This document shows, piece after piece, positions 9,083 through 17,306 of a stretch of DNA of 25,353 nucleotides. The position numbers and the translations under genes are program-made. Origin of the DNA: JALYNX01 sp035292685 (GTDB taxonomy: Bacteria > Actinomycetota > Acidimicrobiia > Spongiisociales > ZC4RG35); NCBI GenBank assembly GCA_035292685.1, contig DATDPP010000055.1:1-25353 (forward strand). The letters run 5' to 3'. How positions within the stretch are numbered: the first letter of the stretch is position 1; every line of letters begins with the position of its first letter. The notes beneath the pieces are model-generated. The model was not told where the DNA came from, did no database searches, and worked only from the letters and a program-made list of their open reading frames with translations.

Positions 9083-9096
9083 CTGCTCTCCTTGGC

Positions 9097-9654
9097 TCAG
9101 CGGGAGTAGAGGCCGGTGAGCCTGGCCTCGGCCAGGACGTGTCCCTGCAACTCCGCCAATACCTCGTCCTTGGCGGCTCCCTCCCCCAGCCCGAGCTCGA
9201 TGTCGAGCGCGTAGACCTGATGGACGTAGCGGTGGGTGCCCGACGGAGGGCAGGGCCCCCCGTAGCCGGTGTTCCCGAAGGAGTTGACTCCGGCGGTTCC
9301 GAGGGCCCCCACCGCGCGGGGGATCTCGGTGGTGGGAGCGATGTTGAATGCCACCCAGTGGTCCCAGGTGCCTCCCGGGGCGTCGGGGTCGTCGATGATC
9401 ACCACCAGGGTTTGCGTGGTCTCGGGGATGCCTGCGATCCGAAGCGGTGGCGAGACATCCTCACCGTCGCACGTGTACTCGGCGGGGATGGCTCCCTGGT
9501 CTTCGAAAGCGGTCGAGGTCAGTCTCATGGTGCCCTCCTGGTCGTCGCCGGCCGAAGGCGAAGCGGATGTGGTCGAGGCGGCTCCGTTACCACCACAGGC
9601 GGCGAGCAGCAGCAGGACGGTGGTGGCGCGAGCTGCGAAGCGAGCGGTCGTCAC
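9097..9654 (-). CDS. PEBP / YbhB-family (Raf kinase inhibitor-like) lipoprotein
   Basis: This is about 185 residues from GTG at 9654; a TTG at 9669 is an alternative, and neither has a strong ribosome site. A short signal peptide ends in a lipobox (LLLLAACGG), so the protein is probably anchored outside the membrane. The PEBP core follows, with the family signatures DDPDAPGGTWDHWV and GTHRYVHQVYALD. Bacterial PEBPs bind small anionic ligands; no enzymatic role is established for most of them. It lies between the broken and intact cyclases on the same strand. Confidence 0.85.
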   Translation of the reverse strand: MTTARFAARATTVLLLLAACGGNGAASTTSASPSAGDDQEGTMRLTSTAFEDQGAIPAEYTCDGEDVSPPLRIAGIPETTQTLVVIIDDPDAPGGTWDHWVAFNIAPTTEIPRAVGALGTAGVNSFGNTGYGGPCPPSGTHRYVHQVYALDIELGLGEGAAKDEVLAELQGHVLAEARLTGLYSR

Positions 9655-9708
9655 GGATCGGTCCCGCAAGCTATCAGGTATCGGGCAGTGCCGGCCGGGG
9701 GGTGGCGC

Positions 9709-10947
9709 CTATCGGGCCGGGTCAAGCCGCCCCATCAGGTGCCACACCGGCATCGGGCCCTTCCCCTTGACCTCAACAACGCCTCTCGGCTCGCAGACGA
9801 ATTCGTCTTCCACCAGGCGCAGGGTGGCCTCGGTGATCTGGATCTTCCCCGGCGAGCCAGAGGACTCCATTCGGCTGGCGGTGTTGACCGAGTCTCCCCA
9901 CAGGTCGTAGCTGAACTTGTGGCGCCCGATGATCCCGGCCACCACCGGCCCGGAGTTGATCCCGATCCGGAACTCGAGTTGCCGACCCTGGAAGCTGTGA
10001 GAGGCGACATGGTCCCTCATATCGAGAGCGAGATGGCACAGGGCCTGGGCGTGGTCCGGCCGAAGGTGAGGCACCCCCGAGGCGACCATGTAGGCGTCAC
10101 CGATGGTCTTGATTTTCTCCAGCTCCCGGTCCTCGACCATCGTGTCGAAGGCGGAGAACACCTCGTCGAGGAGCGACACCAACTCCCGGGGAGTCATCCC
10201 TGCCGACATCGGGGTGAACCCGGCGACATCGGCGAACAGGATCGAGGCCGCCTCGAAGCTCTCGGCGATCGTCTCCTGTGAGGTCTTGAGCCGGTCGGCG
10301 ACCTCGTTGGGCAGGACGTTGCGGAGCAGGGCGTCGGACTGATCGAGCAGGATGGTGCGCTGTCGCACGTAGTAGAAGAAAACCCCGTAGACGAAGAAGA
10401 CCACAGCCATGAGGTTGAACATGGCGACGTACTCGGCCCGGGGCAAGGTGTATAGCGCCTCGATCTGGTTGGCCCACACGGCGGCCAGCACCGTCACCAC
10501 CACGTAGAAGCCGAGCCAGAAGTTGGCCCGCCAGTCGCCGAAGACGACCACGGCTCCGACCAGGACGACCAGGCCCCACACCGAGTTCACCCCCGACTCG
10601 AGCAGGCCGCCGAACACCACGACCAGGCTGGCGGAAAGCATGATGTTGCCCCCGGCGACGACGTGCATCACCCCCGGGTAGCTCCCGGGCCAGACCCAGA
10701 GGGCGAGGAGACTCCCCAGGCTGACAATCAGGGCCACCGCGATCAGCCCGGCGGCGACCGGGGCCTCGAAGACGAGCAGCTGGATCACCGAGATCGCGAT
10801 CGCGGGGACGGACACCCAGAGGGAGCCGGTCAGCAGCCGCTTGGTCCGCACCGTGTCCTGGCTGTCGCCGGGGACTACCGCGGTGGACAGGGCACGGTCG
10901 AGCCAGGCCGGCAGACGGCGTTTGGGACGGCGGACAACGTCCACCAT
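9709..10947 (-). CDS. Membrane-anchored class III adenylate cyclase
   Basis: This is 412 residues from ATG 10947. Six hydrophobic helices span about residues 38-195, followed by a short linker with LRNVLPNEVADRL, then the catalytic domain (about 232-400). All class III residues are visible: metal Asps D240 (LFADVAGF) and D284 (TIGDAYM), adenine-selecting K280 and D348 (YDLWG), and transition-state N355 and R359 (VNTASR). The Lys/Asp pair predicts ATP rather than GTP as substrate, giving cAMP. The architecture resembles mycobacterial six-helix cyclases such as Rv1625c. The upstream start is not certain; a GTG at 10983 would add 12 residues. The broken paralogue downstream suggests a tandem duplication. 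Confidence 0.9.
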   Translation of the reverse strand: MVDVVRRPKRRLPAWLDRALSTAVVPGDSQDTVRTKRLLTGSLWVSVPAIAISVIQLLVFEAPVAAGLIAVALIVSLGSLLALWVWPGSYPGVMHVVAGGNIMLSASLVVVFGGLLESGVNSVWGLVVLVGAVVVFGDWRANFWLGFYVVVTVLAAVWANQIEALYTLPRAEYVAMFNLMAVVFFVYGVFFYYVRQRTILLDQSDALLRNVLPNEVADRLKTSQETIAESFEAASILFADVAGFTPMSAGMTPRELVSLLDEVFSAFDTMVEDRELEKIKTIGDAYMVASGVPHLRPDHAQALCHLALDMRDHVASHSFQGRQLEFRIGINSGPVVAGIIGRHKFSYDLWGDSVNTASRMESSGSPGKIQITEATLRLVEDEFVCEPRGVVEVKGKGPMPVWHLMGRLDPAR

Positions 10948-10979
10948 GGCCCCCTGGTTCTGCTTACTCCTTGGTGACG

Positions 10980-11604
10980 TCACGGAACTCGGCCCAGCCT
11001 TTCTCGAATCATCGTGTTGATGACGCTGACCATCGGGGTGTGGTTCCCGGTCATGGACGCAAGGGCCGCTTGAGCGTAGGCGTCGCCTTTCGGGCGAGGC
11101 TTGAGGTGGACGACTGCGGGGAGCCGATAGCGGAGCAGGCTCCAACGGTTCGACCGTTGCCGTTGGCGAACGGATGTATTCGCACCCACTCACCATGAAC
11201 AGACGCGGCAAGTATGAGGATTGAACCGAGGGTTCCAATGTCGGCAGGACCCCGTCCCGGAGCCAGTTGGTTGTCGAGTGCTGTCACCGCGGTCTCCGTC
11301 TGCGCTTCGAACCTTGATAGGTCTTTGGGAACCTGACGGCCGGTGTGCCCGCATGCGCCACCACCCTCACTTCGTAGTTGACCAGCTCTGGGAAGGAGGG
11401 GTCTGAATCCCGGATTTCCCCGGCGTAATACGGCACCGGAAGGGTGCACCCGTCGAAGAACCCACGATGCCAGTCCTGAGCTAGTGCGACCGATGGCGCA
11501 TCTCGACGGGATGCGCTCGTTGCTGCTTGCTCCTGAACTCGCCGGGAGTTGCGAAGCATCTGCTGCCGATCGTCGGAATGGTCAGCGGTCCACGGGACCG
11601 GCAA
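10980..11604 (-). pseudogene. Decayed Fic-family toxin
   Basis: Pieces of one Fic protein lie in three frames. The N-terminal part (SVALAQDWHRGFFDG, PVPYYAGEIRDSDPSFPEL, NYEVRV) reads in one frame to about 11340. The middle part (VPKDLSRFEAQ, then the active-site motif HPFANGNGRT near 11160) is in a second frame. The tail (LLRYRLPAVVHLKPRPKGDAY, ASMTGNHTPM) is in a third, to TGA at 10980. Compared with relatives there is also a loss of a few residues just after the Fic motif. The start is probably TTG near 11604, overlapping the antitoxin by 22 nt. An intact Fic would AMPylate a target protein; this copy should be inactive unless the frameshifts are sequencing errors. Confidence 0.7.
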
Positions 11605-11863
11605 AGATATCCCCCACGCCTGCAGAATCCGCGACAGTGAGCAATGTTGAGCGCAGCGGGTCGCGTTCAAAGGCTTCGCCGTCAGCAAACGCGGCAATGT
11701 CACGCTCGAGGTGAGACCGGGTGTACTCCCATCCTCGAAGGGCCTCCACCGTTTCGAGAAGTTCTTGCTCCAGGTCAGCGGCTAGAAAGTCGAGCTCACG
11801 CTCGATCGCCGCCTCAGCGATCTCGTTCATCGACGAACCGACCAAGTCGGATACCCGCTTCAA
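11582..11863 (-). CDS. Ribbon-helix-helix antitoxin-like protein paired with the Fic remnant
   Basis: About 93 residues from a TTG at 11863. The sequence LKRVSDLVGSSMNEIAEAAIEREL matches the helix-turn-helix half of a ribbon-helix-helix antitoxin, and is followed by a charged helical tail (LEQELLETVEALRGW...). The beta-strand expected before it (TLRFRKSATHTR) is encoded in frame just upstream, but no ATG, GTG or TTG precedes it, so the original start seems lost. The gene overlaps the Fic remnant in TA fashion. Its upstream end lies close to the nitroreductase start on the other strand. It may be expressed as a truncated protein or be dead. Confidence 0.5.
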   Translation of the reverse strand: MKRVSDLVGSSMNEIAEAAIERELDFLAADLEQELLETVEALRGWEYTRSHLERDIAAFADGEAFERDPLRSTLLTVADSAGVGDIFAGPVDR

Positions 11864-11938
11864 GCGTGTGTGGGTAGCAGACTTCCTGAAGCGGAGTGTT
11901 CGACGAGTGATGGCCGGCTGGTTGGTAGATTCGCTGGC

Positions 11939-12394
11939 GTGGAGAACATCGAAGAACGCGCGGTCGACAGCGCCAGCCCGACCTCGGCGACGCATGCACG
12001 CCAATATCTGGAGAGTGACGGCGTCGCCGTCGACCATCCAGCAGTCGGCAGTCTCATTCTCCTTTACACCACCGGTCGGATCTCGGGTGAAACGCGTCGC
12101 ACTCCGCTGCGATTCTTCGAAGTCGGCGACGACCTGATGGTCGCCGCCTCTTACCGTGGCTCCGACAGTCACCCCCACTGGTACCTCAACCTGATCGAAC
12201 ATCCAGATGTCTGGGTGCGCCGTGATGCCGATCTCTATAAGGCCTCTGCGGTCCCTGTCGAAACCTCAGAACGGGACCGGCTGTGGGAGAGCGTGGTGGT
12301 GTTGAGGGCGCCCCAGTTCGCCGACTACCAGGCGAACACAAAGAGGACGATTCCGTTGGTGCGTCTGGTTGCGGACGCGGATCAACACAGCTGA
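11939..12394 (+). CDS. DDN-type deazaflavin (F420)-dependent nitroreductase
   Basis: About 151 residues from GTG 11939; the frame is open further up to a GTG at 11870, but similarity begins after the chosen start. Diagnostic DDN (DUF385) features are LLYTTGRISGETRRTPL, a basic loop that binds the F420 phosphate tail, SHPHWYLNLIEHPDVWV, and a C-terminal YQANTKRTIPLVRL. Proteins of this family use reduced F420 to reduce nitro compounds or quinones; the natural substrate is usually unknown. F420 use supports an actinobacterial host. The gene is followed 22 nt later by the primase-polymerase on the same strand. Confidence 0.85.
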   Translation: MENIEERAVDSASPTSATHARQYLESDGVAVDHPAVGSLILLYTTGRISGETRRTPLRFFEVGDDLMVAASYRGSDSHPHWYLNLIEHPDVWVRRDADLYKASAVPVETSERDRLWESVVVLRAPQFADYQANTKRTIPLVRLVADADQHS

Positions 12395-12416
12395 CACCCA
12401 CTCATAGGCTGTCGCA

Positions 12417-13322
12417 ATGAAGGTCACCCACCCCGACCGCGTGGTGTTCCCCGACGATGGGATCACCAAGGGCGAGGTCGTCGCCTACTACACCCGGGTT
12501 GCCGACCGAATGCTGCCATTCATTGAGGAGCGAGCCCTTTCCGTCGAGCGTTTTCCCCAGGGGATCGGAGGCAAGGGTTTCATGCAGAAGAATGTCCCCG
12601 ACCACTACCCCGAGGCCCTGATCGGCCGTCACGAGGTCCCCAAGGAAGACGGAGGGACCACCGTGTACCCCGTGGTCGACAACACCGAGGGAATCGTCTT
12701 TTTCGCCAATCTCGGGGTAATCACCTTCCATGTTCCCCCGGTCAGGATCGACGACCAGGATCAGCCCGACTGGGCGATCTGGGATCTCGATCCGCCGCCG
12801 GACCGGGTCGATCTGGTGCGTGAGGCGGCACTGGCGATGCGCTCGATCCTCGAGGATCACGGCATATCCACCCTCCCGATGAGCTCGGGTTCCAAGGGCT
12901 ATCATCTCCGCACCCGGCTCAAACCCACCGTCGACATGGAAACCGTCTCTGGGATCGCTAGGGGCACGGCCGCCCTGGCGGCGACAGCTCATGACGACAT
13001 AATGACTTTGGCATTCCGCAAGGCGGAGCGTGGTGATCGGGTTTTCGTCGATTGGATGCGCAACACCGCGCGCTCGACCTCGGTGGTTCCCTGGTCGCTG
13101 CGGCCGCGCGCCGGGGCGCCGCTCGCAACCCCGATCGGCTGGGACGAGTTGGGTTCGATCGAACCGGACGGGATCGGGCTCAGAGATGTGGATCAACGGC
13201 TCGAGGATGACCCCTGGGGTGAGCAGAAGCCACTCGACCTCTTCCCGGCGGTGGAGTCAGTGGAGCGGGCACTGGCCACGGCCGGAATCGAATTGGAGCC
13301 CTTCGACCGCTTCAGATCCTGA
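12417..13322 (+). CDS. Stand-alone LigD-type primase-polymerase (PolDom)
   Basis: The protein has 301 residues, the whole length of a LigD polymerase domain with no ligase or nuclease attached. The catalytic metal-binding residues are D123 and D125 (WDLDPP) and D212 (VFVDWMRN), with H163 in SGSKGYHL. FMQKNVPDHYPEAL and VDNTEGIVFFANLG match the N-terminal signatures of the family. In M. tuberculosis such domains add ribo- or deoxynucleotides during non-homologous end joining or in gap repair (PolD1/PolD2). No Ku or ligase gene is in the window, so a separate repair role is possible. No ribosome site precedes the ATG. Confidence 0.88.
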   Translation: MKVTHPDRVVFPDDGITKGEVVAYYTRVADRMLPFIEERALSVERFPQGIGGKGFMQKNVPDHYPEALIGRHEVPKEDGGTTVYPVVDNTEGIVFFANLGVITFHVPPVRIDDQDQPDWAIWDLDPPPDRVDLVREAALAMRSILEDHGISTLPMSSGSKGYHLRTRLKPTVDMETVSGIARGTAALAATAHDDIMTLAFRKAERGDRVFVDWMRNTARSTSVVPWSLRPRAGAPLATPIGWDELGSIEPDGIGLRDVDQRLEDDPWGEQKPLDLFPAVESVERALATAGIELEPFDRFRS

Positions 13323-13422
13323 TCGCCGGGATCTGCCGAAGGGCGATTTCGGTGTGGCCGTCGCCGAACTGATGCAGAAGGTTGAATAGCTGTAGTCGAG
13401 GTCGAGAACCGAGGTTCGAGTC

Positions 13423-13773
13423 ATGCCGAACGAGTTGGAAGTTGGGCCGGCGTCGGAACTGCCACCAGGAACCGTGACTGGAGTCGGTCGCTACGCAGTC
13501 GGCAATGTCGATGGCGACCTGTTCGCGGTCACCAGGCATTGCCGCCACTTGTACGCCGACCTGGCCAACGGCAGCATTGACGAGGACGGCTGCCTGGTGT
13601 GCCCGTGGCACGGCTCCAAGTACGACGTTCGCACCGGCAGGATGGTGCGTGGGCCTCAGGGCGTCTTTGCCAAGATCCCCGGCCTCGGCACCGTGCTCAA
13701 AGCCCTGACTCTGGTGCTGCCCCTCGGCCGGGGCCGGGTCGTGGAGCGCGACGGCAAACTGTACGTCGAGTAG
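13423..13773 (+). CDS. Rieske [2Fe-2S] ferredoxin-like protein
   Basis: The protein has 116 residues with the two halves of the Rieske cluster site: CRH (CxH, in TRHCRHLYADL) and CPWH (CxxH, in LVCPWHGSKYDVRTG). The rest of the fold is as usual up to the end at DGKLYVE. Between the cluster site and the C-terminus is an extra hydrophobic run (LGTVLKALTLVLPLG) not found in the shortest ferredoxins. It probably passes electrons to an oxygenase or reductase in the cytoplasm; no partner is adjacent. It ends 12 nt from the stop of the convergent hydrolase gene. Confidence 0.88.
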   Translation: MPNELEVGPASELPPGTVTGVGRYAVGNVDGDLFAVTRHCRHLYADLANGSIDEDGCLVCPWHGSKYDVRTGRMVRGPQGVFAKIPGLGTVLKALTLVLPLGRGRVVERDGKLYVE

Positions 13774-13785
13774 AGCCTCCCGAAT

Positions 13786-15024
13786 TCAGCCGGGGACGGG
13801 CCCCGCACTCGAAGTGGTCAGCCATGTCATCACCTGGTCCAGGACCTCGGGATCGTGGAGCAGGTCGAAGTGCCGTCGCCCGCCGAGCACTCGAACGTTG
13901 GTCGCCTCGATCTGGCGTCGTTTCCCCTGACCGGTGCCGCTCGCAGCACGGACCATCAGGTCGCCGACCAAGGCTCCGACCGGGTGGGCCGGGTCCGCGG
14001 TGATCACTGCAGCCGCGAAATGGTGGTCGACACCTTCCAGCGGCGGGATGTTGGTGACGGTGTCGTGGAGCAATGCGTCAGGGTCCGTGCCCAGCCAGTC
14101 GTCCTCGACGATTGCACCGAAGCGCAGGTCCTTGATCCCCACGCTGCGGGCATCCAGGAAATCTGCGAGCGGACTGCTCTCGGGGGTAACCCGGAGGCCC
14201 CAGGAAACGATGTTGGCCACCTTTTCCAGCGGCGCCCCGAGGTGTGGGGTACCCACCGTGACCACCTTGTCGACGGCGTCCACCCAACTCTGATGGGCTT
14301 CCTGACCGACATGGCAGGCACTGCGGATCACCAGACCGCCCATCGAGTGGCCGACGAGGGAGATCGACTCGATCGGGATCGGCCACGATCGCCAGAGTTG
14401 GTCGAGCAGCCACGCCAGGTCGGCGCCGTTCTCAGAGACATGCCTCCCTGAGTTGTACCGGACCATGACCGGGCTGACGGACGGGTCGGCGGCCCATGTC
14501 TCCCAGAGTCCGACTTGTGCGCCTTTGCCCTTCCAGCAACTCTCGGTGCGGCCCAGTCCGTGGACCAGCACCACCACACGTGACACCGCCAACGGAAAGC
14601 CGGCGGCAAGGTCGTCAGGTGTGATCCGCAGCGAGGTCCCGTCGGCGTCGCGCAGACTCATTTCGATGCCGAGCTCGTTCCCTCGCTGCTCGAGCTCATC
14701 GCCCCACATTGCGTTGATGGCCGCCTGGACCCGGCTTCCCAACCTCGACCCGGAGAGAGGCTCGCTTCGGCTGATCGCGGCTGTTGCCCCCAACCCGACC
14801 GTCGCCCCCACTGCAGATCCGGTCAGGCGAATGGCGTCGTAGAACGTGGCGATGGCGGTGTCCACCCTGCGCCGGGTCGTTGCCCCGCCCGATCCGGTCC
14901 ATCGCAAGGATCGGTCGACAATGGCTCGATGCATTCCCTCGACCGGCGCGGTGAACATGTCCACGACCAGGCCGAAGAGATCGCCCACACCTCGCAGCTC
15001 ATTTGTGGCGTCAGGTTCCTTCAC
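13786..15024 (-). CDS. Alpha/beta-hydrolase, lipase/PGAP1-like
   Basis: This is 412 residues from GTG 15024. A ~140-residue N-terminal region, partly helical, precedes the hydrolase fold. The oxyanion HGLGRTE starts near 155, the nucleophile elbow is GHSMGG (S227), TVGTPHLGAPLEK follows, and a likely catalytic His is in RRHFDLLHDP near residue 388. The GTPHLGAP motif is typical of lipases and PGAP1-type esterases acting on lipid or acyl substrates. It lies downstream of the 48-residue membrane microprotein, 33 nt away, so may be part of the monooxygenase transcript. The start has no clear ribosome site. Confidence 0.8.
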   Translation of the reverse strand: MKEPDATNELRGVGDLFGLVVDMFTAPVEGMHRAIVDRSLRWTGSGGATTRRRVDTAIATFYDAIRLTGSAVGATVGLGATAAISRSEPLSGSRLGSRVQAAINAMWGDELEQRGNELGIEMSLRDADGTSLRITPDDLAAGFPLAVSRVVVLVHGLGRTESCWKGKGAQVGLWETWAADPSVSPVMVRYNSGRHVSENGADLAWLLDQLWRSWPIPIESISLVGHSMGGLVIRSACHVGQEAHQSWVDAVDKVVTVGTPHLGAPLEKVANIVSWGLRVTPESSPLADFLDARSVGIKDLRFGAIVEDDWLGTDPDALLHDTVTNIPPLEGVDHHFAAAVITADPAHPVGALVGDLMVRAASGTGQGKRRQIEATNVRVLGGRRHFDLLHDPEVLDQVMTWLTTSSAGPVPG

Positions 15025-15057
15025 AGTGAGGACGGTAACGCCACCGCCGCACTGGCC

Positions 15058-15204
15058 TCAGCGGAACGATCCGGCGATGGCGTCTACCACCAAGGCGATG
15101 CCAGCACCGGCGCAGACGATGAGGATGCCGAGCCCCACCGGAGATCCCCAGCCGTGCCATTGCTGTTGCAGTTCGGCATAGCGCTCGTTGGTGGTTTGGC
15201 TCAT
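15058..15204 (-). CDS. 48-residue single-span membrane protein
   Basis: This small frame opens at ATG 15204, overlapping the monooxygenase stop as ATGA (15201-15204), with AAAGGAAATGAG directly upstream. A polar N-terminus (MSQTTNERYAELQQQWHGWG) leads to one clear membrane helix (VGLGILIVCAGAGIALVVDAIAG) and a short FR end. No family is recognised. The overlap, ribosome site and clean helix argue for a real coupled gene. It may anchor or modulate one of the neighbouring enzymes. Confidence 0.65.
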   Translation of the reverse strand: MSQTTNERYAELQQQWHGWGSPVGLGILIVCAGAGIALVVDAIAGSFR

Positions 15205-16427
15205 CTCATTTCCTTTCTGCGGCTCTCGTCGCCGACCGGCGTGTCCCAGTCGATGTGGTGGCGGTACATCCACGACATCTCCTCCAGCCGAGCCGGGCCC
15301 GACGCCTTCTTGAAGATCTGGGGGAGCACGAACTCGCGCAAGGCCCACGCCACCGAGCCCCGGCGCTTGGTGTTGTTCATGCTCGCCCCCCAATCGACGA
15401 TTCTCTCCACACGGTTCCGGCGCAGCGACTCGTAGACGCCCAAGGCGTGTTCGGGGTCGGGGAGGTCGCGGAGGCAGCGGGCGAGGGTGACCGCGTCCTC
15501 CACCGCCAGCGAGCACCCCTGCCCCGAGGATGGGGAGACGGCATGGGCGGCATCACCGATGATCACCATTCGCCCCCGACGCCAGGTGGGGACGTGAGGC
15601 AGGTCGTACTGGTTGGTCACTCTGAGCACTCCCCGGTCCGATGCGATGATCTGGGCCGCGGGTGATCGGTCGTCGGCGACGAGGTCGGCCAGCGCCTTCT
15701 TGATTTGAGACGATTCGAGGCCGGCCAGTCGCGCCGCGGTCGGCTCCCGGCGCGCCGGCGGGTTGGCGAACCACCAGACCTCGCCGTCCGGGGCCACGGT
15801 GTAGCCGAAGAAGCAGCGCTTCCCCCAGACCATCTCGTAGTCCCCGGGACGCGCTTCGAGCCCCGGGATCCGGGTGAAGCCCCCGGTGTTGCCCAGCCCG
15901 GCATACCGGGGCGCCGGGTTCGCAGGGTCGATGATCCGTCTGGTGGGGGAGCCCACCCCGTCGGCACCGACCAGGAGATCTCCGCTCGCCGTCGAACCGT
16001 CTTCGAAGCGGACTTCGACCCGGCCATCGACCTCCTCGGCGCCCACCAGCTTCTTGCCGTGCCAGGTCTCGACGCCGCGGTTGGCGGCTTCCTCATGGAG
16101 TACCCGATACAGATCGGTGCGGCGGACGGTGTGAGTCACGGTGCCATCCCTCATCGCCGGCCCTAGTTGGAGCCGGCCGAGACGACGTCCCGACCCGCTG
16201 GAGAAGGTGATGTGGTTGGTCTCGAACCCGTGGTCCCGGACCACGTGGTCGGCGTCGATGGCGGCCAGGGCGTCGATCCCGTTGATGGCCACGGTGAGGT
16301 AGACCCCGTGATCGAGCCCCGCGCTCTCCGGATATGCCTCGAATATGATCGGGTCGAGCCCGGCTTTCCTCGCGGCGATCCCCATGGCGGTCCCGGCCAC
16401 ACCCGCCCCTGCAATCAGCACTCGCAT
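15201..16427 (-). CDS. FAD-dependent monooxygenase (PHBH fold)
   Basis: The protein has 408 residues. FAD binding is shown by GAGVAG (7-12) with the acidic E30 ending strand two, by the DG motif LLVGADGVGS (151-160), and by GDAAHAVSPSSGQG (291-304). These define the class A flavoprotein monooxygenases (6-hydroxynicotinate/TetX/salicylate hydroxylase-like), which hydroxylate aromatic or polyketide-like compounds using NAD(P)H and O2. Start ATG 16427 has AAAGGAA upstream. It is divergent from a MarR regulator, which probably controls it in response to the substrate. Confidence 0.9.
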   Translation of the reverse strand: MRVLIAGAGVAGTAMGIAARKAGLDPIIFEAYPESAGLDHGVYLTVAINGIDALAAIDADHVVRDHGFETNHITFSSGSGRRLGRLQLGPAMRDGTVTHTVRRTDLYRVLHEEAANRGVETWHGKKLVGAEEVDGRVEVRFEDGSTASGDLLVGADGVGSPTRRIIDPANPAPRYAGLGNTGGFTRIPGLEARPGDYEMVWGKRCFFGYTVAPDGEVWWFANPPARREPTAARLAGLESSQIKKALADLVADDRSPAAQIIASDRGVLRVTNQYDLPHVPTWRRGRMVIIGDAAHAVSPSSGQGCSLAVEDAVTLARCLRDLPDPEHALGVYESLRRNRVERIVDWGASMNNTKRRGSVAWALREFVLPQIFKKASGPARLEEMSWMYRHHIDWDTPVGDESRRKEMR

Positions 16428-16485
16428 TGGTGTTCCTTTCCTCGGGCAATGGTGCCAGTAGACTGCCCGTAATCGAGATACTAGA

Positions 16486-16524
16486 AATATTGTTCGTAAA
16501 CTTACTCGAATATCGAACTATACT
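16486..16524. promoter_or_regulatory. Divergent promoter with candidate MarR operator
   Basis: The 106-nt gap between the monooxygenase and MarR starts holds an AT-rich patch in otherwise GC-rich DNA. On the plus strand TATACT (16519-16524) is a good -10 box 9 nt before the MarR ATG, which would make that mRNA leaderless. An imperfect inverted repeat TTCGTAA-AC-TTACTCGAA (about 16493-16510) overlaps the spacer, and CGAAC/GTTCG pairs lie around it. This is the expected place for MarR to bind and repress both genes. Confidence 0.45.
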
Positions 16525-16533
16525 GGTACTGAT

Positions 16534-16998
16534 ATGACCCGTCAAGACCTCGTCGCGCGGCTGGGGGCCGCCATGCAGTCCTATCAGCGGGCCAACGACG
16601 CTTTCGACGACGTGGTCGCCGCCAAGCTCGGTGTCAACCGGACCGACCTTCGCTGTCTGGACTGGTTGGCCGATGGATCGATGACGGTTGGCGCCCTGTC
16701 GAAGGCGATCGGGATTTCCTCGGCCGCCACCACGACGATGGTCGACCGGCTCGAGAAGCACGGCTACGTCGAACGCCTACCCGACGCCGAGGATCGCCGC
16801 CGAACCCGGGTCGTGGCCACCGATCGGCTCGGCGAGCGGGCCGCCCGGATCTACGGGCCTCTGGTGGCGGCAGGCAACGAGATCACCACGCCCTTGGATG
16901 TCGCCACCCTGGAGGCGATCTGTGAGTTCATCGAGCGGTCGCGGGAGGTCACCGACCGGCATCGCGGCATCCTCTCCACCCTCGATCTCGACGGATGA
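16534..16998 (+). CDS. MarR-family transcriptional regulator
   Basis: The protein has 154 residues with the winged helix pattern: LRCLDWLADGSMTVGALSKAIGISSAATTTMVDRLEKHGYVERLPDAEDRRRTRVVAT as consecutive recognition and wing segments (about 40-97; residue stretches quoted from that region include SAATTTMVDRLEKHGYV). DRRRTR forms the wing tip. Helices on both ends make the dimer interface. As is usual, it is divergent from the enzyme it probably represses, a FAD monooxygenase, and would be released by a phenolic ligand. The start is ATG 16534 with no ribosome site, consistent with a leaderless mRNA. Confidence 0.9.
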   Translation: MTRQDLVARLGAAMQSYQRANDAFDDVVAAKLGVNRTDLRCLDWLADGSMTVGALSKAIGISSAATTTMVDRLEKHGYVERLPDAEDRRRTRVVATDRLGERAARIYGPLVAAGNEITTPLDVATLEAICEFIERSREVTDRHRGILSTLDLDG

Positions 16999-17028
16999 AG
17001 ACGCTCAGCGGCCTAGGTTGGTGTCTCG

Positions 17029-17217
17029 ATGAGTGATGCCCCGCGTCTGGTCCGGCCCAAGGAGGGTCGGGTGATTGCCGGTGTCGCCGCCGGCCTGGCG
17101 GACCGGTTCGGGATGAGTCGGGGAGCGATGCGGCTCCTGTTCGTGCTTTCCCTGATCCTTCCCGGCCCCCAGATCCTGATCTACGTCATCCTCTGGATTG
17201 TCATCCCCGAGGAGTGA
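17029..17217 (+). CDS. PspC-domain small membrane protein
   Basis: The protein has 62 residues covering a full PspC domain: basic N-terminus (LVRPKEGRVIAGVAAGLAD), then RFGMSRGAMRLLFVLSLI and one membrane helix ending ILWIVIPEE. The closing WIVIPEE is characteristic. PspC proteins sit in the inner membrane and take part in envelope stress responses. It stands alone between the MarR gene and the hydrolase-cyclase fusion. Confidence 0.88.
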   Translation: MSDAPRLVRPKEGRVIAGVAAGLADRFGMSRGAMRLLFVLSLILPGPQILIYVILWIVIPEE

Positions 17218-17306
17218 CGGTCTGGTTACGTCCTCGCCAGTGTGGGGTGCCGGTACCGCGCCGATGTGCTCTCTGACCCGGGCCGCTTTCTACAATCGCG
17301 CCGCTC

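Noticed and set aside
8542..10281. Long open frame on the plus strand opposite the cyclases
   Set aside because: It is an antisense shadow caused by high GC in third codon positions; the encoded protein is Gly/Arg/Asp-rich with no domain, while the minus strand carries clear cyclase motifs.
10974..10983. Perfect palindrome GTGACGTCAC upstream of the adenylate cyclase
   Set aside because: It overlaps the end of the Fic remnant, lacks the 6-bp spacer of CRP/GlxR sites (TGTGA-N6-TCACA), and a 10-bp palindrome can arise by chance.
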